Below, in pieces: positions 8,470-17,450 of a stretch of DNA of 64,000 nt. A model generated the notes under the pieces. That model saw only the letters and a program-made list of their open reading frames with translations. It was not told the origin of the DNA and made no database searches. A program made the translations under genes and the position numbers. Source of the DNA: Amycolatopsis balhimycina FH 1894 (lineage in GTDB: Bacteria; Actinomycetota; Actinomycetes; Mycobacteriales; Pseudonocardiaceae); NCBI RefSeq assembly GCF_000384295.1, contig NZ_KB913037.1, forward strand, positions 10,780,228-10,844,227. The letters run 5' to 3'. Every line of letters begins with the position of its first letter. Positions within the stretch are counted from its first letter, which is position 1.

Positions 8470-8865
8470 GTGAAGATCGTGCTGTGCAGCCTGGACCCGG
8501 CCGCGTGGAGCCTGCTCGCCCTGCAGGTCGTCCTCGAACGCGCGGGCCACGACCTGCGCGCGCTGGGCGCGCGGCCGCCGATCGAGGTGGTACTCGGCAC
8601 TTGCCGTCGCGAGCGACCCGGCTGCCTGCTGCTGTCCACCGCGCTCGGTGCCGACGGCACGTCCGTGCTTCGCCGTGTGCGCGCCGACCTCGCACTGGCC
8701 GGGATGCCGGTGGTGCTCGGCGGCCGGCTGGGCAGCAGCCGCGACGAACTCCTGGCCCGGGGTTTCGACGAGGTCTTCCCGGTCGCCGCCACGGATCCCG
8801 GGGCAGCCGTGGCTGCGTTGCGGGGCTACCTGGCGCAAGTGGTCGTGAGTGGTAAGGCGGGTTAG
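8470..8865 (+). CDS. B12-binding-fold protein lacking the cobalamin histidine
   Basis: 131 aa from GTG 8470. The sequence follows the Rossmann-like cobalamin-binding fold of methylaspartate mutase small subunit and corrinoid proteins: LQVVLERAGHDLRALGARPPIEVVLGTCRRERPG, then a GGRLG loop and ARGFDEVFP. However, the N-terminal DxHxxG motif that supplies the cobalt-ligating histidine is replaced by LDPAAWS, so base-off/His-on B12 binding is not expected. Inference: a sensor or partner protein derived from the fold. No mutase large subunit is nearby. Confidence 0.6.
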   Translation: MKIVLCSLDPAAWSLLALQVVLERAGHDLRALGARPPIEVVLGTCRRERPGCLLLSTALGADGTSVLRRVRADLALAGMPVVLGGRLGSSRDELLARGFDEVFPVAATDPGAAVAALRGYLAQVVVSGKAG

Positions 8866-8892
8866 AACCCGCCCTCACCACGCACGACGGGG

Positions 8893-10089
<1,197 letters not shown>

Positions 10090-10122
10090 GGCGTCTGCCT
10101 CCTCGCAGCTGGGGATGACTTC

Positions 10123-10155
10123 GGTATACGCCATACGAGTTGGATTCCACAACTC
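10123..10155 (-). promoter_or_regulatory. Thiolase promoter with overlapping operator
   Basis: On the minus strand, TTGTGG (10147-10152) and TATACC (10123-10128) are 18 bp apart and precede the thiolase start. An inverted repeat GAGTTG-N7-CAACTC (10137-10155) covers the -35. The same half-site GTTGGATT occurs in the repeat at 10191-10206 near the regulator gene. Confidence 0.6.
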
Positions 10156-10188
10156 ACTTGTCAGCCCGGTCACAGTGAGCTGACGTGC

Positions 10189-10206
10189 TAGGTTGGATTT
10201 TCAACC
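10189..10206 (+). promoter_or_regulatory. HxlR gene -10 and operator candidate
   Basis: TAGGTT (10189-10194) is a plausible -10 for the regulator gene. It overlaps the inverted repeat GGTTG-GATTTT-CAACC (10191-10206), related to the repeat over the thiolase -35. This arrangement fits autorepression plus control of the divergent gene. Confidence 0.5.
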
Positions 10207-10219
10207 CCTTGGAGGTGGC

Positions 10220-10660
10220 ATGGTCCGGCGTGGTCGCGAATGCTCGGTCACCGAGGCCCTGGAAGTCGTCGGCGAGCGGTGGAGCCTCCTGGCGCTGCGC
10301 GAGATCATGCTGGGGGAGCGGCGGTTCAACCAGATCGCCGAGAACACCGGCGCCAGCCGCGACATCCTGGCCGCGCGGCTGCGCAAGCTCGTCGACGCGG
10401 GTGTCCTCGAGAAGGTCCAGTACGAGGCTCACCCGCCCCGGCACGAGTACTACCCGACCGAAGCCGGCCGCGCGCTGCAGCCGATCCTGCTGAGCCTGAT
10501 GGCCTGGGGTGACAAGTACGTCCACCAGGGCGAGCCGCCCACCCTGTGGCGGCACACGTGTGGCGAGGTCCTGGACCCGGTCACCGTCTGCGCGCACTGC
10601 GGCGAGCCGGTCGACGCCCGGGGTACCCGCGCGATCCGGCTCGGCGCCGTCCACTCCTGA
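10220..10660 (+). CDS. HxlR-family transcriptional regulator
   Basis: 146 aa from ATG 10220, preceded by GGAGG. HxlR signature: RRGRECSVTEALEVVGERWSLLALRE (Cys about residue 9), then a winged helix RFNQIAENTGASRDILAARLRKLVDAGVLEK and wing HEYYPTEAGRAL. The C-terminus carries CxxC-like HTCGEVLDPVTVCAHCGEPV, four cysteines that could bind a metal. Known: HxlR proteins are dimeric repressors or activators, many redox- or aldehyde-responsive. Inference: controls the divergent thiolase gene via the shared operators. A strong terminator follows. Confidence 0.88.
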   Translation: MVRRGRECSVTEALEVVGERWSLLALREIMLGERRFNQIAENTGASRDILAARLRKLVDAGVLEKVQYEAHPPRHEYYPTEAGRALQPILLSLMAWGDKYVHQGEPPTLWRHTCGEVLDPVTVCAHCGEPVDARGTRAIRLGAVHS

Positions 10661-10673
10661 CCGGCTGCCGAAC

Positions 10674-10707
10674 GGCCTCCTCGCTTCCTGTGCGAGGAGG
10701 CCTTTTT
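10674..10707 (+). terminator. Rho-independent terminator of HxlR gene
   Basis: Perfect 11-bp stem GGCCTCCTCGC / GCGAGGAGGCC around a 7-base loop, followed directly by TTTTT (10703-10707). Confidence 0.92.
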
Positions 10708-10719
10708 GCTGCCCGGGCG

Positions 10720-10748
10720 TTGACTTGAGACCGCCGTCGCGGTAACTC
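10720..10748 (+). promoter_or_regulatory. Possible promoter for GH87 gene
   Basis: TTGACT (10720-10725) and TAACTC (10743-10748) with a 17-bp spacer, immediately after the terminator. This would give a 5' leader of about 200 bases before the GH87 start at 10956. No riboswitch-like structure was recognised in the leader. Confidence 0.4.
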
Positions 10749-10955
10749 TTGAACGAATCAGTGCAAGAATCTGACAGCAGCACGAGAAATCGCAGCATCG
10801 ATCGGGAAGATCCGCTCAGTCCTCGACGAAGAGGTGCCCATGACGGCTGTTCCGTGCTGCCCGCGTGCGCCCCCGGACCGCGTCCGCCGCGTGTCCCGTG
10901 CCCCGGTCTTTCGCCCCGAGCCGTCTCTCCCCTCCTCCCGGATCAGAGGAACCCC

Positions 10956-13900
10956 ATGAGAACGAAGCGACTGCTGTCGCGCGCGGCGACCTACGCCGCC
11001 CTGTCCCTGCTCCTCGCCGCCCCCGCTGTGGCGGCGAGCGGCACGCCGGCCGCGTACACCGTGCCCGCCGCCGTCCAGCCCGCCACTCAAGCCGCCGCCG
11101 CGACCTACACTGCCAGCAGCCAGCTCGCCGGCTACCCCGTTTCGAACGTCGGCGACGGGAGCCAGGCCAGCTACTGGGAGAGCACGAACAACCAGTTCCC
11201 GCAGTGGGTGCAAGCCGACCTCGGTGCGGCCACCGACGTCGCCCAGCTCGTCCTCAAGCTGCCCGCGAACTGGGAAGCCCGCACCGAAACCTTCGCGGTG
11301 CAGGGCAGCGCGAACGGCACGAGCTTCAGCGATCTGCTCCCGTCGGCGGGCTACCGCTTCGACCCCGCGACGGCCAACACGGTCGCGGTGAACCTGACCG
11401 CGAACACCCGGTACGTCCGGCTGAACATCAGCGCCAACACCGGCTGGCCCGCCGCGCAGCTGGCCGAGTTCGAGGTGCACGGCCCGGCCGGCGGGGACAC
11501 CCAGCCGCCGTCCGCGCCCGGCAACCTCGCCTACACCCAGCCCGCGAGCGGCCAGATCCGGCTGACGTGGTCGGCCTCGACCGACAACACCGGCGTGGCC
11601 GGCTACGACGTCTACGCGAACAACCAGCTGCGCGGCAGCGTCGCCGGCAACGTCCTGACCTACAGCGACAACCAGCCCGACGGCGCGACCGTCTCGTACT
11701 TCGTCCGGGCCAAGGACGCCGCGGGCAACCAGTCGGCGAACAGCGCGACCGTCACCCGTACCGGCACCCAGGTGGGGACGAACCTCGCGCTGGGCAAGCC
11801 GATCACGGCGTCCTCGACCGAGTGGACGTACGTCGCGGCCAACGCCGACGACGGCTCCCTGACCACCTACTGGGAGGGCGGCGGCGGAACGTACCCGAAC
11901 CTGCTGACCGTCGCGCTCGGGGCGAACGCCGACCTGAACCAGGTGGTGGTGAAGCTCAACCCCGACCCGGCGTGGGGCCCGCGCACCCAGACGATCGCCG
12001 TCGAAGGCCGTGAGCAGAGCGCGTCCGCGTTCACGACCCTCGCCGCCGCGCAGACCTACAGCTTCAGCCCCGCGAGCGGCAACACCGTGACGATCCCGCT
12101 CGGGGGCCGCGTCGCCGACGTCCGCCTGCGCGTCACCGCCAACTCCGGCGCCGGCGGCGGGCAGGCCGCGGAGTTCCAGGTCTTCGGCGTCCCCGCGCCC
12201 AACCCGGATCTGACGGTTTCGGGCGTGTCCTGGTCGCCGCAGAACCCCGTGGAGACCGACGCGATCACCGTGTCGGCGACCGTCCGCAACGCCGGGACGG
12301 CGGCTTCGGGCGCGACGAACGTCAACCTCTACCTCGGCACCACCAAGGTCGGGACCGCCGCCGTCGGCGCGCTGGCGGCGGGCGCGTCGGCCACCGTGCC
12401 GGCGAACACCGGCACCCGCGACGCGGGCAGCTACCAGCTGACCGCGAAGGTCGACGAGGCCAACGCCGTCATCGAACAGAACGAGGCCAACAACTCCTAC
12501 ACCGGTTCGACGGCGCTCGTCGTCAGCCCGGTGCCGAGCTCCGACCTCGTCGCGGCCACCGCGTGGGCGCCGAACAACCCGTCGGCGGGCAACACGGTCA
12601 CGTTCACCACGACCCTGCGCAACCAGGGCACGGTCGCGTCCGCGGGCGGCGCCCACGGCGTCACGGTGACGATCGCCGACCAGAACGGCACCGTCGTCAA
12701 GACGCTCAGCGGGACGTACCCGGGCACCATCGCGGCCGGGGCGACCGCGGCGCCGGTGACCGTCGGCACCTGGACCGCGGCCAACGGCCGGTACACCGTC
12801 AAGACGGTCGTCGCGACCGACGCCAACGAGCTGCCGGTGAAGCAGGGCAACAACACCAGCACGCAGGCGTTGTTCGCCGGCCGGGGCGCGAACATGCCCT
12901 ACGACATGTACGAGGCCGAGGACGGCGTCGTCTCGGGCGGCGCTGCGGTGATCGGGCCGAACCGCACCATCGGCGACCTCGCGGGCGAGGCGTCGGGCCG
13001 CAAGGCCGTGACGCTGAACTCGACCGGCTCGTCGGTGGAGTTCACCACCCGCGCGTCGACCAACACGCTGGTCACGCGCTTCTCCATCCCGGACTCCGCG
13101 GGCGGCGGCGGGATCGATGCCACGCTGAACGTCTACGTCGACGGCACGTTCCTCAAGGCCATCGACCTGACCTCGCACTACGCGTGGCTCTACGGCGCCG
13201 AAACCGGCCCGGGCAACTCGCCGGGCGCCGGCCCGCGCCACATCTACGACGAGGCCGGCACGATGCTGGGCACGACCGTGCCCGCCGGCCACAAGATCAA
13301 GCTGCAGAAGGACGCGGCCAACAGCACGAACTACGCGATCGACTTCGTGAACTTCGAGCAGGTCACCGCGACCGCCAACCCGGACCCGGCGCACTTCGCG
13401 GTGCCCACCGGGTTCACGCAGCAGGACGTCCAGAACGCGCTCGACAAGGTCCGGCAGGACACCGCCCTCACCGGCGTCTACCTGCCGGCCGGGAACTACT
13501 CGCTGTCGAGCAAGCTCAACGTCTACGGCAAGGCCGTGACGGTCACCGGCGCCGGGCCCTGGTTCACGAAGTTCTCGGCGCCGTCCGGCCAGGAGAACAC
13601 CGACATCGGCATCGACGTGCAGGCGGGCGCGAACGGGTCGACGTTCAGCGGGTTCGCCGTGTTCGGGAACTACACGTCCCGCATCGACGGCCCCGGCAAG
13701 GTGTTCAACCTGACGAACGTCGCCAACCTGACGATCGACAACATCTGGGTCGAGCACCAGGTGGTCATGGTGTGGGGCACCAACGTGGACAACACGACGA
13801 TCAAGAACTCCCGGATCCGCGACACCTTCGCCGACGGGGTCAACCTCACCAACGGCAGCACGGGCAACCACGTCACGAACAACGAGGCCCGGTCCACCGG

Positions 13901-14549
13901 TGACGACAGCTTCGCGCTGTTCGCCGCCACGGACCTCAACCAGGGCAACCAGTACGACAACGTGTTCGAGAACCTGACCGCGCTCACCCCGTGGCGCGCG
14001 GCCGGGCTGGCGGTCTACGGCGGGTACGGCAACACCTTCCGGAACCTCTACATCGCGGACACCCTGACGTACTCGGCGATCACGATCAGCTCGCTCGACT
14101 TCGGCTACCCCTTCCTCGGGTTCGGGCCGCAGCCGACGACGGTCCAGAACGCCTCCCTCGTGCGGGACGGCGGCCACTTCTGGGGCCGGCAGACGTTCCC
14201 GGCGATCTGGCTGTTCTCCGCGTCCAAGGAGTTCCGCGGCATCCGGGTGTCCGATGTGGACATCCAGAGCCCGACCTACAGCGGCATCATGTTCCAGACC
14301 AAGTACGACGGCACCACGCCGGAGCACCCGGTCGAGGACACCGTGCTGACGAACGTGTCGATCACCGGCGCCCACCGCAGCGGGGACGCCTTCGACGCCA
14401 AGTCCGGGATCGGGATCTGGGCCAACGAGCTGCCGGAACCGGACCAGGGCCCGGCCGTCGGCTCGGCGACCTTCACCGGCCTCACCCTGAGCGACAACGC
14501 CGAGGACATCCGCAACCGGACGACCACCTTCACCATCAACCGCACCTGA
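10956..14549 (+). CDS. Secreted multidomain GH87 alpha-1,3-glucanase (mutanase-like)
   Basis: 1197 aa. Start ATG 10956 follows AGAGGA and opens a clear signal peptide (MRTKRLLSRAATYAALSLLL, cleavage near AVA-AS), so the enzyme is exported. Domains in order: discoidin/F5-8C (about 45-178), fibronectin III (about 182-270), second discoidin (about 275-410), two CARDB repeats (about 415-520 and 525-645), CBM35-like (MYEAEDGVVSGG, about 650-810) and a right-handed beta-helix catalytic domain. Candidate catalytic aspartates lie in RDTFADGVNLTNG and STGDDSFALFA, the spacing expected in GH87. Known: GH87 hydrolyses alpha-1,3-glucan of fungal walls and dental biofilm. Inference: attack on fungal cell walls. 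If not GH87, it is another pectate-lyase-fold glucanase. Confidence 0.75.
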   Translation: MRTKRLLSRAATYAALSLLLAAPAVAASGTPAAYTVPAAVQPATQAAAATYTASSQLAGYPVSNVGDGSQASYWESTNNQFPQWVQADLGAATDVAQLVLKLPANWEARTETFAVQGSANGTSFSDLLPSAGYRFDPATANTVAVNLTANTRYVRLNISANTGWPAAQLAEFEVHGPAGGDTQPPSAPGNLAYTQPASGQIRLTWSASTDNTGVAGYDVYANNQLRGSVAGNVLTYSDNQPDGATVSYFVRAKDAAGNQSANSATVTRTGTQVGTNLALGKPITASSTEWTYVAANADDGSLTTYWEGGGGTYPNLLTVALGANADLNQVVVKLNPDPAWGPRTQTIAVEGREQSASAFTTLAAAQTYSFSPASGNTVTIPLGGRVADVRLRVTANSGAGGGQAAEFQVFGVPAPNPDLTVSGVSWSPQNPVETDAITVSATVRNAGTAASGATNVNLYLGTTKVGTAAVGALAAGASATVPANTGTRDAGSYQLTAKVDEANAVIEQNEANNSYTGSTALVVSPVPSSDLVAATAWAPNNPSAGNTVTFTTTLRNQGTVASAGGAHGVTVTIADQNGTVVKTLSGTYPGTIAAGATAAPVTVGTWTAANGRYTVKTVVATDANELPVKQGNNTSTQALFAGRGANMPYDMYEAEDGVVSGGAAVIGPNRTIGDLAGEASGRKAVTLNSTGSSVEFTTRASTNTLVTRFSIPDSAGGGGIDATLNVYVDGTFLKAIDLTSHYAWLYGAETGPGNSPGAGPRHIYDEAGTMLGTTVPAGHKIKLQKDAANSTNYAIDFVNFEQVTATANPDPAHFAVPTGFTQQDVQNALDKVRQDTALTGVYLPAGNYSLSSKLNVYGKAVTVTGAGPWFTKFSAPSGQENTDIGIDVQAGANGSTFSGFAVFGNYTSRIDGPGKVFNLTNVANLTIDNIWVEHQVVMVWGTNVDNTTIKNSRIRDTFADGVNLTNGSTGNHVTNNEARSTGDDSFALFAATDLNQGNQYDNVFENLTALTPWRAAGLAVYGGYGNTFRNLYIADTLTYSAITISSLDFGYPFLGFGPQPTTVQNASLVRDGGHFWGRQTFPAIWLFSASKEFRGIRVSDVDIQSPTYSGIMFQTKYDGTTPEHPVEDTVLTNVSITGAHRSGDAFDAKSGIGIWANELPEPDQGPAVGSATFTGLTLSDNAEDIRNRTTTFTINRT

Positions 14550-14570
14550 GTGCGCACGGCGGTGGTCGAC

Positions 14571-15335
14571 GTGCGGATCCTGGTCACCGGCGGCACCGGA
14601 CAGCTGGGCGGCGCGGTGGTGGCGCGGCTGCGGGCGGCGGGGGAGGAGGTCCGCGTGCTGAGCCGCCGGGCCGCTCCCGACGTCGTCCGCGGTGACCTGC
14701 GGACCGGGCGGGGCATCGACAGCGCGGTGGCCGGGGTGGACGCGGTCGTCCACTGCGCCACCGACTACCTCGGGCGGGAAGCGGAGCTCGCGCGGACGCT
14801 CGTCGAGGCCGCGCGCTGGGCCGGCGGCCCGCACCTGGTGTACGTCTCGATCGTCGGCGTCGACCGCGTCCCGCTCGGCTACTACCGGGCCAAGCACGAG
14901 GCCGAGCAGGTCATCGCCTCCTCGGGCCTGCCGTACACGATCCAGCGGGCCACCCAGTTCCACGCGCTGGTCCGGACGCTGTTCGCGGGCGCGTCCCGGC
15001 TGCCGGTGCTGCCCGTGCCCCGGCTTCTGTTCCAGCCGGTGGACGTCCGTGACGTCGCCGCGAGGCTCGCGGACCTGGCGCCGGCGGACCCGGCGGGCCG
15101 GGCGCCGGACTTCGGCGGTCCGGAGGTCCTGGCGGCGGCGGAGCTCGCCCAGGCGGTCGCCGAGGCGGGCGGCAGGCGGCGGCGGATCGTGCCGGTGAGC
15201 GTGCCGGGGGAGACGTTCCGGGCGTACACGGCCGGTGGCCATCTGGCGCCGGAACACCGCGAGGGCAAGATCACCTTCGCGGAATACCTGGCCGAGCAGG
15301 CCGACGCGGGGGCGCTGGGCTACCGCAGGCGGTGA
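14571..15335 (+). CDS. NmrA-like NAD(P)-binding protein
   Basis: 254 aa from GTG 14571, giving the standard opening VRILVTGGTGQLGGAVV; an alternative GTG at 14550, directly after the GH87 stop, would add seven residues. Atypical SDR of the NmrA type: glycine motif TGGTGQLGG, then YYRAKHEAEQVI in place of the usual YxxxK. Such proteins bind NAD(P) and may reduce quinones or act as redox sensors. The tight spacing after the glucanase gene suggests cotranscription, though no functional link is obvious. Confidence 0.8.
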   Translation: MRILVTGGTGQLGGAVVARLRAAGEEVRVLSRRAAPDVVRGDLRTGRGIDSAVAGVDAVVHCATDYLGREAELARTLVEAARWAGGPHLVYVSIVGVDRVPLGYYRAKHEAEQVIASSGLPYTIQRATQFHALVRTLFAGASRLPVLPVPRLLFQPVDVRDVAARLADLAPADPAGRAPDFGGPEVLAAAELAQAVAEAGGRRRRIVPVSVPGETFRAYTAGGHLAPEHREGKITFAEYLAEQADAGALGYRRR

Positions 15336-15453
15336 GCCGAGCGGACCCCGCGGCGCTGCCCGGGAGCTTCACTGCCCTGGCCGATTGCTGCCTGGCGCAG
15401 CTTCCCGGGCGGACGGACCGCGGTGCGACCGCCAAGTTGAGACGCTTCCTCCG

Positions 15454-15481
15454 GAAAGTGGTGTAGTGTTCAATCACTTTC
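15454..15481 (+). promoter_or_regulatory. Inverted repeat upstream of DoxX gene
   Basis: GAAAGTG (15454-15460), 14 bp, CACTTTC (15475-15481), ending 19 bp before the GTG start. A nested AGTG-TTCAAT-CACT adds symmetry. It looks like an operator; no neighbouring regulator explains it. The rest of 15336-15500 holds no gene I can see. Confidence 0.5.
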
Positions 15482-15500
15482 TTCCCAACCGGAGGTTCTC

Positions 15501-15869
15501 GTGAATGTCGTCCTGTGGGTCGTGTCGGGTGTGCTCGCCGCGCTGTACCTCGGCGCCGGGGGCATGAAGCTGGCGACCCCGCGGAAGAAGCTGCTCGAGA
15601 ACCCCAACATGGGCTGGGCAGCGGACTTCCCCGACGCGGCCGTGAAGGGCATCGGCGCGGTCGAGATCCTCGGCGCGCTCGGGCTGATCCTGCCGTGGGC
15701 GCTCGACATCGTGCCCGTGCTCACTCCACTGGCCGCCACCGGGCTGGTGATCGTCCAGATCGGGGCGATCATCGTGCACGCACGGCGCAAGGAGACCAAA
15801 GCGCTGCCGATGAACGTCGTGCTGCTGGTGCTGGCGGCGTTCGTCGCGATCGGCCGGTTCGCCGGCTGA
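15501..15869 (+). CDS. DoxX-family membrane protein
   Basis: 122 aa from GTG 15501 with GGAGG eight bases upstream. Four predicted transmembrane helices (about 1-22, 45-65, 70-90 and 100-120) and the family feature AALYLGAGGMKLATPRKKL. Known: DoxX-like proteins are small inner-membrane proteins; in mycobacteria a relative joins superoxide dismutase and a thiosulfate transferase in a membrane redox complex. No such partner is adjacent, so its role here is open. Preceded by an operator-like inverted repeat. Confidence 0.85.
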   Translation: MNVVLWVVSGVLAALYLGAGGMKLATPRKKLLENPNMGWAADFPDAAVKGIGAVEILGALGLILPWALDIVPVLTPLAATGLVIVQIGAIIVHARRKETKALPMNVVLLVLAAFVAIGRFAG

Positions 15870-15888
15870 CGGGTTCCGGCCCCGCCGG

Positions 15889-16080
15889 TCAGCAGCGGGG
15901 CAGGGCGACCTTCCCGGTCGGGGCCGGACCGGGCCGGTGGCTTTCGAACAGGGCCGCCCACAAGGTCTTCCAGGGGCGCGATGCCGGGCGGGCCGGGCGC
16001 TCCCGCGGCCCTGCCGGCGCGGGCCCGGCCCGGTACTCCATTTCCACCCGCACCCAGTCGTGGATCCAGTCGCCTCGCAT
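15889..16080 (-). CDS. Small hypothetical protein
   Basis: 63 aa, not recognised. Start ATG 16080 has AGAGGA upstream on the minus strand. N-terminal MRGDWIHDWVRVEMEYRAG is amphipathic; the rest is Pro/Arg-rich and ends in PRC. No membrane segment. It converges on the DoxX gene, 19 bp apart. A longer frame starting at 16143 is possible but less likely given the ribosome-binding site. Confidence 0.5.
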   Translation of the reverse strand: MRGDWIHDWVRVEMEYRAGPAPAGPRERPARPASRPWKTLWAALFESHRPGPAPTGKVALPRC

Positions 16081-16231
16081 GGCCGGTCCTCTTCTCGTCG
16101 GCTGAGGAAACCCACTTTCGTCCTGAGGGGACGCCACCCACATGGGGTGAACACGTCGTCCTGGCCGCCCGGCGCCTTACTCGCGCCCCGGCGTCCCGGA
16201 TATGTTGGTGCCGACCGGGAGGAGGTGGCCG

Positions 16232-16987
16232 TTGGCCGCGACCACGTTCCTCTTCGTGCCCGGCGACCGGCCCGACCGCTTCGGCAAGGCCGCGGCCAGT
16301 GGCGCCGATGTCGTGCTCCTGGACCTCGAGGACGCCGTCGCCCCGGCGGACAAGGACACCGCGCGCGCCGAGGTCGGCGCCTGGCTCGAGCGCGGCGAAG
16401 CGATGGTCCGGATCAACGCGCCGGGCACGCCCTGGTTCGAGGCCGACGCCGCCCTGGTCGCCGGGCGAGGCGTGCCGGTGGTCGTGCCGAAAGCCGAGAC
16501 GCCCGGCGTCCTCGCCGGATTCCGCGAGGTGATCGCCCTGGTCGAGACCGCGCGAGGCGTCGAACGCGCGGGAGAACTGGCCGCCGTTCCGTCGGTGACG
16601 CGGCTGGCGTTCGGCAGCGTCGACCTCGCGGCGGAACTCGGTGTCGCGCCCGAGGACCCGGAGCCGTTCGCCTACGCGCGCTCGCGGCTGGTGATCGCCT
16701 CGGCGGCCGCCGGGCTCGCGCCGCCGGTGGACGGCGTCACCACGGACCTGCACGACGGCGACCGGCTCGCCGCCGACGTCCGCTACGCGCGCCGGATGGG
16801 TTTCGGCGGCAAGCTCTGCGTCCACCCTCGGCAGGTGGCTCCGGTCCGAGCCGGGTTCGCGCCGACGGAGGCCGAGCGGGAGTGGGCGCGCCGGGTGGTC
16901 ACGGCGGGAGCATCGGTGTCCACTGTGGACGGACAGCTGGTCGACAAGCCGGTGCTCGCCAGGGCCCGGCGGATCCTGGGCGGGTGA
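16232..16987 (+). CDS. HpcH/HpaI or CitE-like acyl-CoA lyase
   Basis: 251 aa from TTG 16232, chosen because GGAGGAGG lies just upstream and the protein then opens with the family motif TTFLFVPGDRPDRF; ATG 16202 would add ten residues. CitE-type TIM barrel: arginine in GDRP, acidic LLDLEDAV (about residue 32), VRINAPGTPWF (about 65), VVPKAE (about 90) and Mg-binding ETARG with FGSVDLAAELG (about 125). Known: CitE-like proteins cleave malyl-, citramalyl- or similar CoA thioesters. The convergent class III CoA transferase nearby could supply such a thioester. Confidence 0.85.
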   Translation: MAATTFLFVPGDRPDRFGKAAASGADVVLLDLEDAVAPADKDTARAEVGAWLERGEAMVRINAPGTPWFEADAALVAGRGVPVVVPKAETPGVLAGFREVIALVETARGVERAGELAAVPSVTRLAFGSVDLAAELGVAPEDPEPFAYARSRLVIASAAAGLAPPVDGVTTDLHDGDRLAADVRYARRMGFGGKLCVHPRQVAPVRAGFAPTEAEREWARRVVTAGASVSTVDGQLVDKPVLARARRILGG

Positions 16988-16991
16988 GACC

Positions 16992-17450
16992 GTGACCCGC
17001 AAGACCTGCCGGGTCGAGCTGCGCCGGCTCCGGTCCGGCGACGACGAGTTCTGTTTCTCGGTGCACCGCGACGCGCTCGGGGAGTACGTCGACGCGATCT
17101 GGGGCTGGGACGAACCGGCCCAGCGTGCCTACCACGAAGAGAACTTCGACGCGAAGCACACGCAGATCATCACCGTCGACGGCCGTGACGCCGGCTCGCT
17201 GACCGTCCTCGACGACGGCGCCGAAGTCGTCCTCGGCCGGATCGAGCTCGACCCGGTCTACCAGGGCCGCGGCGTCGGCGGCCACGTCGTCAAGGCGCTG
17301 GTCGCCGAAGCGGCGTCACGCGGTCAGGACGTCGTGCTCGAAGTCCTCGACGTCAACACTCGGGCGAAAGCCTTCTACGAACGGCTCGGCTTCGTCGAGA
17401 CCGGCCGCCCGGGACCGCACAAGATCGCCCTGCGCTACACCGCACCCTGA
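16992..17450 (+). CDS. GNAT N-acetyltransferase
   Basis: 152 aa from GTG 16992, four bases after the lyase stop, so probably cotranscribed. Acetyl-CoA-binding motif PVYQGRGVGGHVV (about residue 83) and the C-terminal NTRAKAFYERLGF. N-terminal RRLRSGDDEFCFSVHRDALGEYVDAIWGWDE is typical of a small subgroup of single-domain GNATs. Substrate unknown. Its 3' end overlaps the convergent CoA transferase gene by 16 bp. Confidence 0.85.
   Translation: MTRKTCRVELRRLRSGDDEFCFSVHRDALGEYVDAIWGWDEPAQRAYHEENFDAKHTQIITVDGRDAGSLTVLDDGAEVVLGRIELDPVYQGRGVGGHVVKALVAEAASRGQDVVLEVLDVNTRAKAFYERLGFVETGRPGPHKIALRYTAP

Noticed and set aside
10758..15257. 1499-aa minus-strand reading frame over the GH87 gene
   Set aside because: It lies opposite a signal-peptide-bearing multidomain enzyme with clear domains; the frame is an antisense shadow of GC-rich codons, full of Arg/Gly/Val low-complexity sequence.
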